Assembly: GCA_019351995.1 (NCBI GenBank)
Contig: JABBOD010000003.1
Span: forward strand, 56,045-120,044
DNA: 64,000 nt
Reading direction: 5' to 3'
From: Acidobacteriota bacterium
GTDB lineage: Bacteria > Actinomycetota > Actinomycetes > Actinomycetales > Microbacteriaceae
Made by a program: the position numbers and the translations under genes. Below the pieces are notes generated by a model, which was not told the DNA's origin, made no database searches, and saw nothing but the letters and a program-made list of their open reading frames with translations. This document shows positions 47,303 to 55,084 of the stretch, in pieces (positions within the stretch are counted from its first letter, which is position 1; the number at the start of each line of letters is the position of its first letter).

Positions 47303-48274
47303 ATGACCATCGCCCACGACTCCGTTCCACTCCGCACCCGCGATGCCCTCACCGCCGCCCGCCTCTACTACCTGCAAGACCTCACCATGGAGGCAATCGC
47401 GCGCGAGCTCGCCACGTCGCGGTCGTCGGTGTCACGCCTGCTCACCTTCGCGCGCGACACCGGGCTCGTCGAAATCACCGTGCGTTCGCCGCGCGAGATG
47501 CCGAGCCTGCTCGAGGGGGAGCTCCGTCGACGTTTCGGAATGGTGGCGCACGTCGTCCCCATGCCCGACGGCACCAGCGATGTCGATCGCCGCGAACGGG
47601 TCGCGCTCTATACGGCGAGGGTGCTCGGGCAGTATTTCGAATCGAACATGACGATGGGAATCGCCTGGGGCTCGACGATGAGCGCCATCAGCCGCCATCT
47701 CATCGACAAGCCGACCCACAACTCCCAGATCGTGCAACTCAACGGTGCCGGCAATCCGCGGACGACGGGCATCATCTACGCCAGCGAAATACTGCAACAG
47801 TTCGGGGCCGCCTTCGGTGCGACGGTGCAGCAGTTCCCGGTGCCAGCATTCTTCGATCATGCGGAGACGAAGGCGGCCATGTGGCGCGAGAGCAGCGTGC
47901 GGCGCGTGCTCGACCTGCAGGCCGAGATCGACATCGCCCTGTTCGGGCTGGGGGCACCCTTCGGCGCTCTGCCGAGCCATGTCTACACCGGGGGCTATCT
48001 CGACCAGCATGACCTCGATCAGTTACACGAGCACGGCGTGGTCGGTGACCTCGCGACCGTGTTCTATCGCGAAGATGGCAGCGTCGATGGCATCCCACTG
48101 AACGAACGTGCGAGTGGGCCGGACCCTTCGGTGTTGAAGAGAGTCGCCAGGCGGGTGTGTGTCGTCTCGGGAGTGTCGAAGGTGCCGAGCATCCGCGGAG
48201 CGCTCGCTGGCGGTTTTGTGACCGACCTGGTGATCGACGCCGGAACGGCTCGAGCTCTGCTCGAGGAGAGCTGA
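47303..48274 (+). CDS. SorC/DeoR-type sugar-binding transcriptional regulator
   Basis: This 323-residue regulator has an N-terminal HTH (~15-60: LTAARLYYLQDLTMEAIARELATSRSSVSRLL, then ARDTGLVEI) and the C-terminal sugar-binding domain of the SorC family (MGIAWGSTMSAISRHL, VQLNGAGNP, the block IALFGLGAP, ending VSGVSKVPSIRGALAGGFVTDLVID). Such proteins are tetramers that respond to phosphorylated sugars or polyols. ATG 47303 is chosen by family N-terminus. Its divergence from glpD makes glycerol or a related polyol phosphate a likely inducer (inference). Confidence 0.9.
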   Translation: MTIAHDSVPLRTRDALTAARLYYLQDLTMEAIARELATSRSSVSRLLTFARDTGLVEITVRSPREMPSLLEGELRRRFGMVAHVVPMPDGTSDVDRRERVALYTARVLGQYFESNMTMGIAWGSTMSAISRHLIDKPTHNSQIVQLNGAGNPRTTGIIYASEILQQFGAAFGATVQQFPVPAFFDHAETKAAMWRESSVRRVLDLQAEIDIALFGLGAPFGALPSHVYTGGYLDQHDLDQLHEHGVVGDLATVFYREDGSVDGIPLNERASGPDPSVLKRVARRVCVVSGVSKVPSIRGALAGGFVTDLVIDAGTARALLEES

Positions 48275-48277
48275 GCG

Positions 48278-49555
48278 TCACCTGTCGAGGAGGTCCTCGG
48301 GGGACAGCTCGCCGATCGAGCGGTGCCCGCTGAGGCCGAGAGTCAGATCGAACTCGGCGATGAGGTTGCGCAGCACCTCGCGGGCGCCGTGCTCGCCCGC
48401 GACCGCCATCCCGTAGACCCACGGCCGTCCGACCCCGACGGCGGCCGCTCCGAGCGCCAGGGCGCGAACGATGTCGGCCCCGCCGCGCACCCCGCTGTCC
48501 AGCAGGACCGGTGCGCGGCCAGCCACCGCCTCGACAACGCCGGAGAGCGCGTCGAGCGAGGCGATCGCCCCATCCAGCTGGCGGCCGGCATGGTTCGAGA
48601 CGATGACGCCATCGACTCCAGATTCGAGGGCGCGGCGCGCGTCATCCGGATGTTGGACCCCTTTGAGCAGGATCGGCAACGACGTGCGCGAGCGCAGAAA
48701 CGCCAGGTTCTCCCAGCTCAGATCCGCGCGGGAGAACACATCGAGGAAGGTCTCGACGGCGGCGCGTGGCTCACCGGAGCGGAGGTTGGCGCCGAGGCGG
48801 CCGGGGTAGCGGCGTGCCATCCCGATCAGAGTCCGGATGGCGGCGGGCGTGACTCGTGGACGCGGCGCGTCAGGATCGGCGGGTCGCGCCATCCGCTCGG
48901 CGACCAGTCGGCGGAACACCGGGTCGCTGGTGTACTGCGCGATTCCCATTCCGTGGATGAAGGGGAGGAACGCGCGGTCCAGATCACGCGGCCGCCAGCC
49001 CAGCATCTGCGTATCGACCGTCACCACGATCGCGTGCACCCCGAGCCTCTCGGCGCGGCCGACCAGACTCTCGACCAACTCGTCGGAGGTGCTCCAGTAC
49101 AGCTGGAACCAGAGCGGACCGCCGCCGCCGTCTGCCGCGACCCTCTCCATGGAGATCGACGCCTGATTCGAGAGAATCGTGGGCACGCCGAGCGAGGCGG
49201 CGGCGCGGGCGATGGCCACATCGGCATCCGGATGGACCAACTCGAGAACCCCGACCGGCGATGCCAGCAGGGGAGTGGGGTACCGGTGTCCGAAGAGGGT
49301 GACGCCGAGGTCGCGCTCGGAGACGTCGCGCAGCATCCGCGGCACGATCCGCCAGCGCTCGAAGGCGCGCGCGTTCGCGTCGGCGGTCGATTCGATCCCG
49401 CTCGAGCCGTGCACGTATGCCCAGGCGTCCGGCGACATCGCCCGATGCGCCGTCTCCACGAGGCTCGACCAGCGGGTCGGGACGCTCGGTGTGGCTCCCG
49501 AGGCACCAGCTCGAAAGATCGCGGTCTGAGCCTGTCGGCCGAATCCATCCACCAT
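48278..49555 (-). CDS. FMN-dependent alpha-hydroxy acid oxidase/dehydrogenase (lactate 2-monooxygenase-like)
   Basis: This ~425-residue TIM-barrel flavoprotein oxidises an L-2-hydroxy acid, most likely lactate. It shows ASPVGVLELVHPDADVAIARAAASLG, QLYWSTSDELVESLV, TVDTQMLGWRPRDL, PILLKGVQHPDDARRALESGVDGVIVSNHAGRQLDGA with the catalytic His and Arg, and LLDSGVRGGADIVRALALGA. The inserted loop around residues 190-230 is as in lactate 2-monooxygenase. AGGAGG lies 11 nt before ATG 49555 and 2 nt before ATG 49564, so the inner start is preferred. It converges on the SorC-type regulator with 3 nt between them. Confidence 0.9.
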   Translation of the reverse strand: MVDGFGRQAQTAIFRAGASGATPSVPTRWSSLVETAHRAMSPDAWAYVHGSSGIESTADANARAFERWRIVPRMLRDVSERDLGVTLFGHRYPTPLLASPVGVLELVHPDADVAIARAAASLGVPTILSNQASISMERVAADGGGGPLWFQLYWSTSDELVESLVGRAERLGVHAIVVTVDTQMLGWRPRDLDRAFLPFIHGMGIAQYTSDPVFRRLVAERMARPADPDAPRPRVTPAAIRTLIGMARRYPGRLGANLRSGEPRAAVETFLDVFSRADLSWENLAFLRSRTSLPILLKGVQHPDDARRALESGVDGVIVSNHAGRQLDGAIASLDALSGVVEAVAGRAPVLLDSGVRGGADIVRALALGAAAVGVGRPWVYGMAVAGEHGAREVLRNLIAEFDLTLGLSGHRSIGELSPEDLLDR

Positions 49556-49616
49556 GAGCGCCATCGCCTCCTGTGATCATGCAAGCACGAACGGCACAGC
49601 CGGGCATACTGGGCGC

Positions 49617-49988
49617 ATGCCCACCACCAAGCTCCTCGACCGAGTGCGCGCGCAACTGGAGTCCATGCAGCTCGACGGGGAGATCGTCGAGAAGGCGATC
49701 GTGGGCGGTACCGGTTTTCTCTGGAAGGGAAACCTGGTCTGCGGGGTCTCCGGCGACGACCTGCTCGTTCGTCTCGGCAAAGAGGGTGGTGCCGACGTTC
49801 GACGCGCGAAAGCCGAGGCCGCGAGCTTCGATCGGGCTGAGCTGTCCGTGCGCCGGATGATCATGGGCGGACGGGAGAGCAAGACCTGGTTCCTGGTGTC
49901 CGCCGAGGAGGTGCGCACGAAGGTGCCGCTTCGCACCTGGATCGAGCGCGCCGTCGCCTTCGCCGCGGCGATGCCCGGAGACGAATAG
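49617..49988 (+). CDS. TfoX N-terminal-domain-like small protein
   Basis: This 123-residue protein resembles the TfoX N-terminal domain: after an N-terminal helix (LLDRVRAQLESM) come GTGFLWKGNLVCGVSGDDLLVRLGKEG, RRMIMGGRESKTWFLVSAEE and a final helix with WIERAVAFAAAMP. The MFGG segment usual for TfoX_N is not seen, so membership is probable rather than certain. CATACT (49605-49610) lies 6 nt before the ATG, again a leaderless arrangement. It is followed by the nucleoside hydrolase gene after 5 nt. Confidence 0.75.
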   Translation: MPTTKLLDRVRAQLESMQLDGEIVEKAIVGGTGFLWKGNLVCGVSGDDLLVRLGKEGGADVRRAKAEAASFDRAELSVRRMIMGGRESKTWFLVSAEEVRTKVPLRTWIERAVAFAAAMPGDE

Positions 49989-49993
49989 TCACC

Positions 49994-50935
49994 GTGCTCG
50001 TCTACCTCGACTGCGATCCCGGGATCGATGATGCGCTGGCTCTCGGCTACCTGCTCGCCCATCCCGCGGTCGACCTCGCGCTCGTCGGATCCGTGAGCGG
50101 GAACACGGATGCCGACACCGCCGCCCGCAACGCGCGCGACCTGCTGGAACTCTTCGGCCGGCCCGACATCCCGGTCGCCGTCGGGCGCACCGACTTTCTG
50201 ACCCATCCCTACGCGGGTGGAGCCCCGCATGTGCACGGCGACAACGGGATCGGCGGGGTCGAACTGCCGCGCGGCTCGGCGGCTTTCGCGGCGGGATCGG
50301 CCGCCGACGAGCTGATCGCGCTCGCCCGGGCGCGTCCGGGGGAGCTGCATGTGCTCGCGATCGGACCGCTCACCAACCTCGCGGTGGCTCTCGAGCGGGA
50401 GCCGGCTCTCGCCGGTCTGGTCGCGGACGTGGTCATCATGGGCGGGGCGGCGCTCGCACCGGGCAACGTGACCGCGGCGGCGGAGGCCAACATCCACAAC
50501 GATCCCGAAGCGGCCGCTGCGGTGTTCGCGGCCGACTGGGACGTGACGATCGTCCCGCTCGACGCGACGATGTTCCAACGCTTCGAGCAGGCCGATCTGG
50601 ACGCCCTGCAGGCCGAAGGCCCACGCGCGCGTGCGCTGGGGCGGATGCTTCACACCTATTACGCCTTCTACAGGCAGCATTTTGGGCGCCCGTCATCGGC
50701 GCTGCACGACCCTCTTGCCGCTGCCGTGCTCACCGGCGAGGCCGTCGTGTCGTCGGCTGCGCGCGTGCCCGTGGTCGTCGACACCAGCGACGGGCCGGGG
50801 CGCGGCCAGACGATCGCCGAACTGCGCGGGCGGTACCGGCCGGTGGCGCCGCATCATCCGGATGGCGTGCGCATCGTCTTCGACATCGCTGAGCCGTTCG
50901 CCCCACAGCTGCTGGCGCGATTGCTGTCGCTCTAG
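49994..50935 (+). CDS. Nucleoside hydrolase (IunH/URH family)
   Basis: This 313-residue enzyme hydrolyses the N-glycosidic bond of ribonucleosides for salvage. The calcium-binding N-terminal motif is LDCDPGIDDALALGYLL; further family blocks are VSGNTDADTAARNARDLLEL, HGDNGIGGVELP, LAIGPLTNLAVALEREP, VIMGGAALAPGNVTAAAEANIHNDPEAAAAVF and the C-terminal HDPLAAAVL with a ligand Asp. Purine or pyrimidine preference is unclear. The GTG start has no strong Shine-Dalgarno; translation may be coupled to the gene upstream. Confidence 0.93.
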   Translation: MLVYLDCDPGIDDALALGYLLAHPAVDLALVGSVSGNTDADTAARNARDLLELFGRPDIPVAVGRTDFLTHPYAGGAPHVHGDNGIGGVELPRGSAAFAAGSAADELIALARARPGELHVLAIGPLTNLAVALEREPALAGLVADVVIMGGAALAPGNVTAAAEANIHNDPEAAAAVFAADWDVTIVPLDATMFQRFEQADLDALQAEGPRARALGRMLHTYYAFYRQHFGRPSSALHDPLAAAVLTGEAVVSSAARVPVVVDTSDGPGRGQTIAELRGRYRPVAPHHPDGVRIVFDIAEPFAPQLLARLLSL

Positions 50936-50961
50936 TCGGGTAGTTCTGAAACAATCGCCGC

Positions 50962-51255
50962 ATGTCGTTTCAGGCGTATCTCGACAACATCGAGTCGAAG
51001 ACCGGACTCACCCCGCGGCAGTTCGTGGCGATCGCGCATGACAAGGGACTCGACGCCCCGGGCGTGAAGGCGGGGGAGATCCTCGCGTGGTTGAAGGACG
51101 ACTACGACCTCGGGCGCGGCCACGGCATGGCGCTGGTGCACGTGATCCAGAAGGGGCCGCAAATCGCGGCAACGCACGTGGGAACCGACGGGGTGCACCG
51201 CGACGAGAGCGACACGCTGTGGCTCGACGGAGTGGCGACGAAGCCGACGGCGTGA
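50962..51255 (+). CDS. DUF4287 protein
   Basis: This 97-residue protein matches DUF4287: SFQAYLDNIESKTGLTPRQFVAIAHDKGLD, then AGEILAWLKDDYDLGRGHGMALVHVIQKGP. It is small and soluble, of unknown function, and often fused or next to DUF5655 proteins; none is seen here. The last ~25 residues are polar. It ends 14 nt from the convergent membrane-protein gene. Confidence 0.85.
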   Translation: MSFQAYLDNIESKTGLTPRQFVAIAHDKGLDAPGVKAGEILAWLKDDYDLGRGHGMALVHVIQKGPQIAATHVGTDGVHRDESDTLWLDGVATKPTA

Positions 51256-51269
51256 GGTGTCGGGCGTCT

Positions 51270-52562
51270 TCAGCCGGAGGCGCACTTCGTCGATGAGCTG
51301 GCGAGCGGATGCGGGTGGTACCAACCATGGACGATCCAACGCCGGACATCTCCGACGGTCACGTCGGGCGCCCAACGAGGAGAGGGGCGGTTCGCGTCCG
51401 GCAGGCACCCCGCCTGGTCGTTCAGCAGTTCTGCGGTCTTCGCCAATTCGACGCGGGTGCTCGCCGCACGGTCGATCCGGGTGTTGAGCGCCAGAGCCAT
51501 CCCTCCGATGTTCCACGCGGCAATCACCAGGATGAGCGCAACCGTGGGAGCGAGCGCGGACCGCCGGGTGAGTCGATCGGTTCCCATCGCCAGCAGCGGA
51601 GTGATCGCGACGACGACGACGTAGACGTACCTCGACGACGTCGCGGTCGTCAGTCCGTCCGCGATCCGGGAGAAGCCGGTGAGGACGGCGAACACCGGGG
51701 CCGCGAGAAAGAGAAGGTAGGCCAGGGTCGCGGTTGTCGGAGCGGTACGGAACGTGAAGATCCACCAGACGCCGAGCGCGACGAATACCAGTCCGCCGAG
51801 CAGGGTGAGGGGGAACATCCGCCCGAGGCCGTCGCTCAGCATCGAGATCGCATATTGCGGAACCGCGAGAAGCTGGCCGAGCCCCTTCGCGCGACCGGTC
51901 GCGGGATCCTGGCGCCCGAACAGCAAGTACCAGGTCAGCAGGCAGATGAACGGACCGACGAAGATTCCCATGGTGCGCCCGAGGCCGTGCCGAATCCAGG
52001 CGAAGGCAACCGCCACCAGGATGAACGGGATCGCGACTTCCGAGCTTGCCAGGCAGAGCAGGACGAGCACCGCGATGATCGCCCCGCGTCGGGCGCGGAG
52101 CCGGGGGGTGTCGAGCAGCAGGATCACCCCCAGCATCCCGGTGATCGCGCCGACGAATCCGATCTGAACGGCCCAGTCGACCGCTTCGGCGCCCGCACCC
52201 AGGAAGACCAGGACCAGCGATACCGCCGTGGCGATCCAGGGACGCACCCGTGATCGGAGCATGATGCGCCAGAGCAGGTGCACGACCCCGAGATGGGCGA
52301 GAATCGCGGGAATGGCGAACGGCAGATAGTCGTCCATCCCGAATGCGCGTTGAAGGCCGAGGAAGATCAGAGCCGGGATGGTGCTCCAGTGCCCGACGTG
52401 TGGACTCCAGATCAGGTCCTGCTGTTGTGTGAGGTAGTACCAGTCGTCGTAGAAGAACCATTCGCGCGTTGACACGATCGCGTAGACGATGAGCCCGAAT
52501 CCGAGTACGGCGAGGTGAACGACAACCGGCGCGTTCGGTGATCGCAGGCGGTCGCGAAGCAT
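51270..52562 (-). CDS. Polytopic membrane protein, GT-C-like
   Basis: This 430-residue protein has about ten membrane helices. The first extracellular loop contains the motif FYDDWYYLTQQQD, the acidic pair expected of GT-C glycosyltransferases that use polyprenyl-phosphate sugars, followed by HVGHWSTIPALIF. A ~60-residue soluble C-terminus ends the protein. No sugar-nucleotide genes are nearby, so the acceptor is unknown and the glycosyltransferase role is inference. GGAG 6 nt upstream supports ATG 52562. Confidence 0.7.
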   Translation of the reverse strand: MLRDRLRSPNAPVVVHLAVLGFGLIVYAIVSTREWFFYDDWYYLTQQQDLIWSPHVGHWSTIPALIFLGLQRAFGMDDYLPFAIPAILAHLGVVHLLWRIMLRSRVRPWIATAVSLVLVFLGAGAEAVDWAVQIGFVGAITGMLGVILLLDTPRLRARRGAIIAVLVLLCLASSEVAIPFILVAVAFAWIRHGLGRTMGIFVGPFICLLTWYLLFGRQDPATGRAKGLGQLLAVPQYAISMLSDGLGRMFPLTLLGGLVFVALGVWWIFTFRTAPTTATLAYLLFLAAPVFAVLTGFSRIADGLTTATSSRYVYVVVVAITPLLAMGTDRLTRRSALAPTVALILVIAAWNIGGMALALNTRIDRAASTRVELAKTAELLNDQAGCLPDANRPSPRWAPDVTVGDVRRWIVHGWYHPHPLASSSTKCASG

Positions 52563-52662
52563 GCGCAGCTCCAGGAGTTTCGGGGAGTCACCAGCCTCCC
52601 ACAGAGGCCGACGCCTTCTGTTTTGTGTACGCTGTCCACATCAGCTTCGTCGGAAGAAATTC

Positions 52663-53304
52663 ATGACCGTTCGTCTCGACCTCAACATCTCGCTGGACGG
52701 CGTCGCCGCCACGACCGACCAGACGCCCGCGAATCCGATGGGCGCGGACTGGGGGAGGCTCGTCGCGCCGTACGTGGCCACGAGGACCTTCCGTGAACGT
52801 GTGCTGCACGAGACGACGGGGGAGGGGACGGTCGGTGTCGACGATCGCTACGCCGCGGCCTACTTCGAGGGGGTCGGAGCGGAGATCATGGGTGCCGGGA
52901 TGTTCGGGTTCCACACCTTCCCGGACGATCCCGACTGGCGCGGCTGGTGGGGTGATGAGCCGCCGTTCCGCGGCTTGGTGCTCGTGCTGACCCACCGGGA
53001 GCATCCGCCGATCGACTTCGACAACGGCACCCGATTCGAGTTCCTCTCCGTGACGCCAGAGCACGCGCTCGAACGGGCAACCGATCACGCCGGCGGCGGC
53101 GACATCCGGATCGGTGGGGGAGTAGGGGTCGCGCGCGACTTCCTGCGCGCCGGACTCGTGGATCGGGTGCACGTGGCGCTCACCCCGATCGTCCTCGCGC
53201 GCGGCGTCCGGCTCTGGGATGAGCTGCACGAACTTGAGCGCGACTACATGGTCAGGTCCGAGGTCGCGGAGAGCGGCGTCATCCACGTCACGTTCGCGCG
53301 CTGA
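52663..53304 (+). CDS. Dihydrofolate reductase family protein (RibD C-terminal-like)
   Basis: This 213-residue protein has the DHFR/RibD reductase fold: VRLDLNISLDGVAA at the N-terminus, GAGMFGFHTFPDDPDW, RGLVLVLTHREHPPI, the NADPH site GDIRIGGGVGVARDFLRAGLVDRVHVALTPIVLARGVRLWDE. These proteins are usually NADPH-dependent reductases of unknown substrate rather than true DHFR. ATG 52663 follows GGAAG. It diverges from the GT-C-like gene. Confidence 0.88.
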   Translation: MTVRLDLNISLDGVAATTDQTPANPMGADWGRLVAPYVATRTFRERVLHETTGEGTVGVDDRYAAAYFEGVGAEIMGAGMFGFHTFPDDPDWRGWWGDEPPFRGLVLVLTHREHPPIDFDNGTRFEFLSVTPEHALERATDHAGGGDIRIGGGVGVARDFLRAGLVDRVHVALTPIVLARGVRLWDELHELERDYMVRSEVAESGVIHVTFAR

Positions 53305-53319
53305 GGCCGGCGACGCGCG

Positions 53320-53490
53320 CTAACCGTCTTCCTCCTCGTGACGCCGCGAGGAGTGCGCTGACAGGTGCGCGTTCGCCCAGTGTTGAATGCCGGCTCTGAT
53401 GGTTTCGGCGTTGGGTTCGCCCCCATAGAAGGTGGCGAATCGAGTGTCATCGACGTAGAGCTGAGACAGCCCGAGTCGGCGACTGTCATG
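53320..53490 (-). pseudogene. Remnant of a TipAS-like (MerR/TipA) regulator C-terminus
   Basis: On the minus strand a frame without a start codon ends at TAG (53320-53322) and reads LSQLYVDDTRFATFYGG, then a helix-like IRAGIQHWANAHL. The pattern LYVDDxRFxxxY followed by a C-terminal amphipathic helix is that of the TipAS ligand-binding domain. The residues just upstream (ALHDSRRLG) fit too, but further upstream homology stops and no HTH is present. I read it as the surviving end of a decayed gene. The match is from memory of the family pattern, so confidence is limited. Confidence 0.4.
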
Positions 53491-53655
53491 CAGCGCACGG
53501 ACGGTACCGACGCCGTTCTTGAGCAGCGAGCCGATTGGTTCTTCACGGCGCGATGTTGGGAGGGGGAGCCTGTCCCTTCCTATGAGCGGGTCGTGCTCGA
53601 CGGGATCGCCCGTGACACTCTGAGCGCCTTCACGAGCTACGGGTTCGGGCCGTGA
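53488..53655 (+). pseudogene. Remnant of a NUDIX hydrolase
   Basis: A 55-codon plus-strand stretch from ATG 53488 reads ADWFFTARCWEGEP and then, after an apparent internal deletion, ERVVLDGIARDTLSAF near its end. FFTxRxWEGEP followed by a C-terminal ALxGIARG-type helix is the pattern of the second half of small NUDIX hydrolases, but the residues between and the NUDIX box itself are missing. It could alternatively be the 3' part of a 96-codon frame from GTG 53365. Most likely it is non-functional. Confidence 0.35.
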
Positions 53656-53680
53656 TCAGAATCGGACACATGCCCCGCGA

Positions 53681-53854
53681 TTAGTCGCGCAGCGTGTCGA
53701 TCGTGTCCTGCGGTACGTAGAACGTGACCTCGCCGGTTTCTGTGTCGACCCGAGCCTTGAGATCGATCTTCTGCATCACGCGATGCCCATGCGATATGGC
53801 GACCTGATACGACGACGCAGCGTATACGTCACAGTCTTCGATGTACTCAGCCAT
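53681..53854 (-). CDS. Small hypothetical protein, 57 residues
   Basis: I do not recognise this protein. It begins MAEYIEDCDVYAASSYQVA, has one Cys, and ends in a charged segment with ETGEVTFYVPQDTIDTLRD. Translation from ATG 53854 is proposed because a good -10 hexamer, TATACT (minus strand, 53861-53866), lies 6 nt upstream, giving a leaderless mRNA; the frame remains open further upstream but that part looks like noise. Location beside an orphan immunity gene makes a small regulatory or antitoxin-like role possible, without direct evidence. Confidence 0.5.
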   Translation of the reverse strand: MAEYIEDCDVYAASSYQVAISHGHRVMQKIDLKARVDTETGEVTFYVPQDTIDTLRD

Positions 53855-54008
53855 CAGCGAAGTATATTCACCTGGATTGACCATCGCGACGCGCGCCGGA
53901 AGCTGCCTGTTCGTCGGTGCGGGGCGGGATGTCTCGCGACCCACAGAGACCCCTGCGGGTGTACTGGTGAAAACCGCTATCCGATTTCCACTATTAACGG
54001 CGGGGGAG
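53855..54008. other. Short AT-richer gap upstream of the 57-residue gene
   Basis: This 154-bp gap between the 57-residue gene and the Imm5-like gene has locally lower GC (for example around 53980-54000). It carries the TATACT promoter element for the small gene. No RNA or repeat structure is convincing. Confidence 0.4.
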
Positions 54009-54560
54009 TCAGGGTGCGCGGCGAGTCGAGTCCGAGATCTCGTCCTGAATCTTTCGAATAATGGACCCGAGAATCCCAGATGCGAGAAGGCCGGATCCCA
54101 GTGGGCCGGCGGAATCCTCGCCCAGCCGCGGTAAGGAGGCGAGTGCTGATCTGGCTTCCACACTCATGTGCTCGAGTTGCCAGCGGATCTCGTCATCTAC
54201 AGCGTCGGGTCGGTCAGGCTTCCCTAGCGCAGCTGCCTTCGCGGCGTAGGCGGCGGCGCCGAGGGCGTGTGCTCCCATGTGGGCGACGCCGGAAGCTTGT
54301 GCGGCCGCACGGGCCGCCGCTACGGCGGCAGGGGTCGTCACGTCGTTCGCGGCACGACCAGCGACAAAGCGTCGGCGAATCTCTTCGGCTGCACCGAGCT
54401 CGCCGCGTGCAAATGCTCGTGTTCGAGCGATCGCATCTCGTGGGCGGTCATCTTTCGGAGCCTCAGCTTCGAACAAGCCCACGACGCGATCGGCGCAGTC
54501 CGCCGCCCACGACGCGACGATCCGACGATCGGCCTCGCTCAGAGTCTGTGAAGAAACCAC
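54009..54560 (-). CDS. Orphan Imm5-family putative immunity protein
   Basis: This is a 183-residue, mostly alpha-helical protein. LSEADRRIVASWAADCADRVVGLFEAEAPKDDRPRDAI, RAFARGELGAAEE and the Ala-rich segment with GVAHMGAHALGAAAYAAKAAA, then EIRWQLEHM, match the Imm5 family of predicted immunity proteins of polymorphic toxin systems. The GTG start lacks a strong ribosome binding site. No toxin gene with a secretion leader or C-terminal nuclease domain is present next to it, so it is an orphan immunity protein or one acting elsewhere. The C-terminal ~35 residues (GLLASGILGSIIRKI) look extra to the family. Confidence 0.75.
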   Translation of the reverse strand: MVSSQTLSEADRRIVASWAADCADRVVGLFEAEAPKDDRPRDAIARTRAFARGELGAAEEIRRRFVAGRAANDVTTPAAVAAARAAAQASGVAHMGAHALGAAAYAAKAAALGKPDRPDAVDDEIRWQLEHMSVEARSALASLPRLGEDSAGPLGSGLLASGILGSIIRKIQDEISDSTRRAP

Positions 54561-54706
54561 AGCTGCACCATCTCACAGCGGAGCGCAGCGAGCACGCGAT
54601 GTCACCCTGTCTCGGAGCAGTGCTCGCAGATAGTGTGCTTTCATGCTGACATAATGGAGCTTATCGGAGATTGATCAGCCCCGAGAATCGGGCGAATGGA
54701 GTCCGG

Positions 54707-55056
54707 TTATCCTCTCGCTGCACGGAGTTCCCCGCTGACTGGAAACGGCACAATGAACTCGAGTTGAGGCGCATCGATCGCCGCCCAGTCGTTTTTTTGA
54801 CACGGATGCTCTCGGTCGACACCTCGGTGATTCGCACCCGGAGCCACGCGCCGGATTCCAGCCGCAACTCATACGGTTCGGCCAAGTAGCCGAGACCCAG
54901 GGCATCCAAGGCTTCTTCGGCGGCCAGCCAGTCGACGGCGCTCGTTCGGGCCCGGCCGAGAAGGTCCACGGCCATGAAGTGCTCGCCGACAGCCTGTATA
55001 CAGCCCAGAAGCTCCCGATCGGTCCCACGCCGATGCTCGATCCAGCCCGCATCCAT
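54707..55056 (-). pseudogene. Hypothetical protein gene with frameshift at an A7 run
   Basis: From ATG 55056 (AGGGAGT upstream) the frame gives MDAGWIEHRRGTDRELLGC, then VDLLGRARTSAVDWLAAEEALDALG, and RVRITEVSTESIRVKK, a small actinobacterial family of unknown function. At the run of seven A residues on the minus strand (54792-54798) the zero frame continues into low-quality sequence to 54661. The -1 frame instead reads NDWAAIDAPQLEFIVPFP and GELRAARG to a TAA at 54707, which is the expected family C-terminus. One missing A (mutation or sequencing error) or slippage explains this. Intact length would be about 117 residues. Confidence 0.7.
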
Positions 55057-55084
55057 CGCGTACTCCCTGGGTTCCGAGCGCGGA

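Noticed and set aside
53681..54560. Toxin-immunity or toxin-antitoxin pair formed by the small gene and the Imm5-like gene
   Set aside because: The small protein has no toxin or antitoxin motif, the genes are 154 bp apart, and the order does not resemble known pairs; kept only as separate observations.
54792..54798. Programmed -1 ribosomal frameshift at the A7 run
   Set aside because: The run does not form a canonical X-XXY-YYZ heptamer in the zero frame and no downstream stem-loop is evident; mutation, slippage or sequencing error is simpler.
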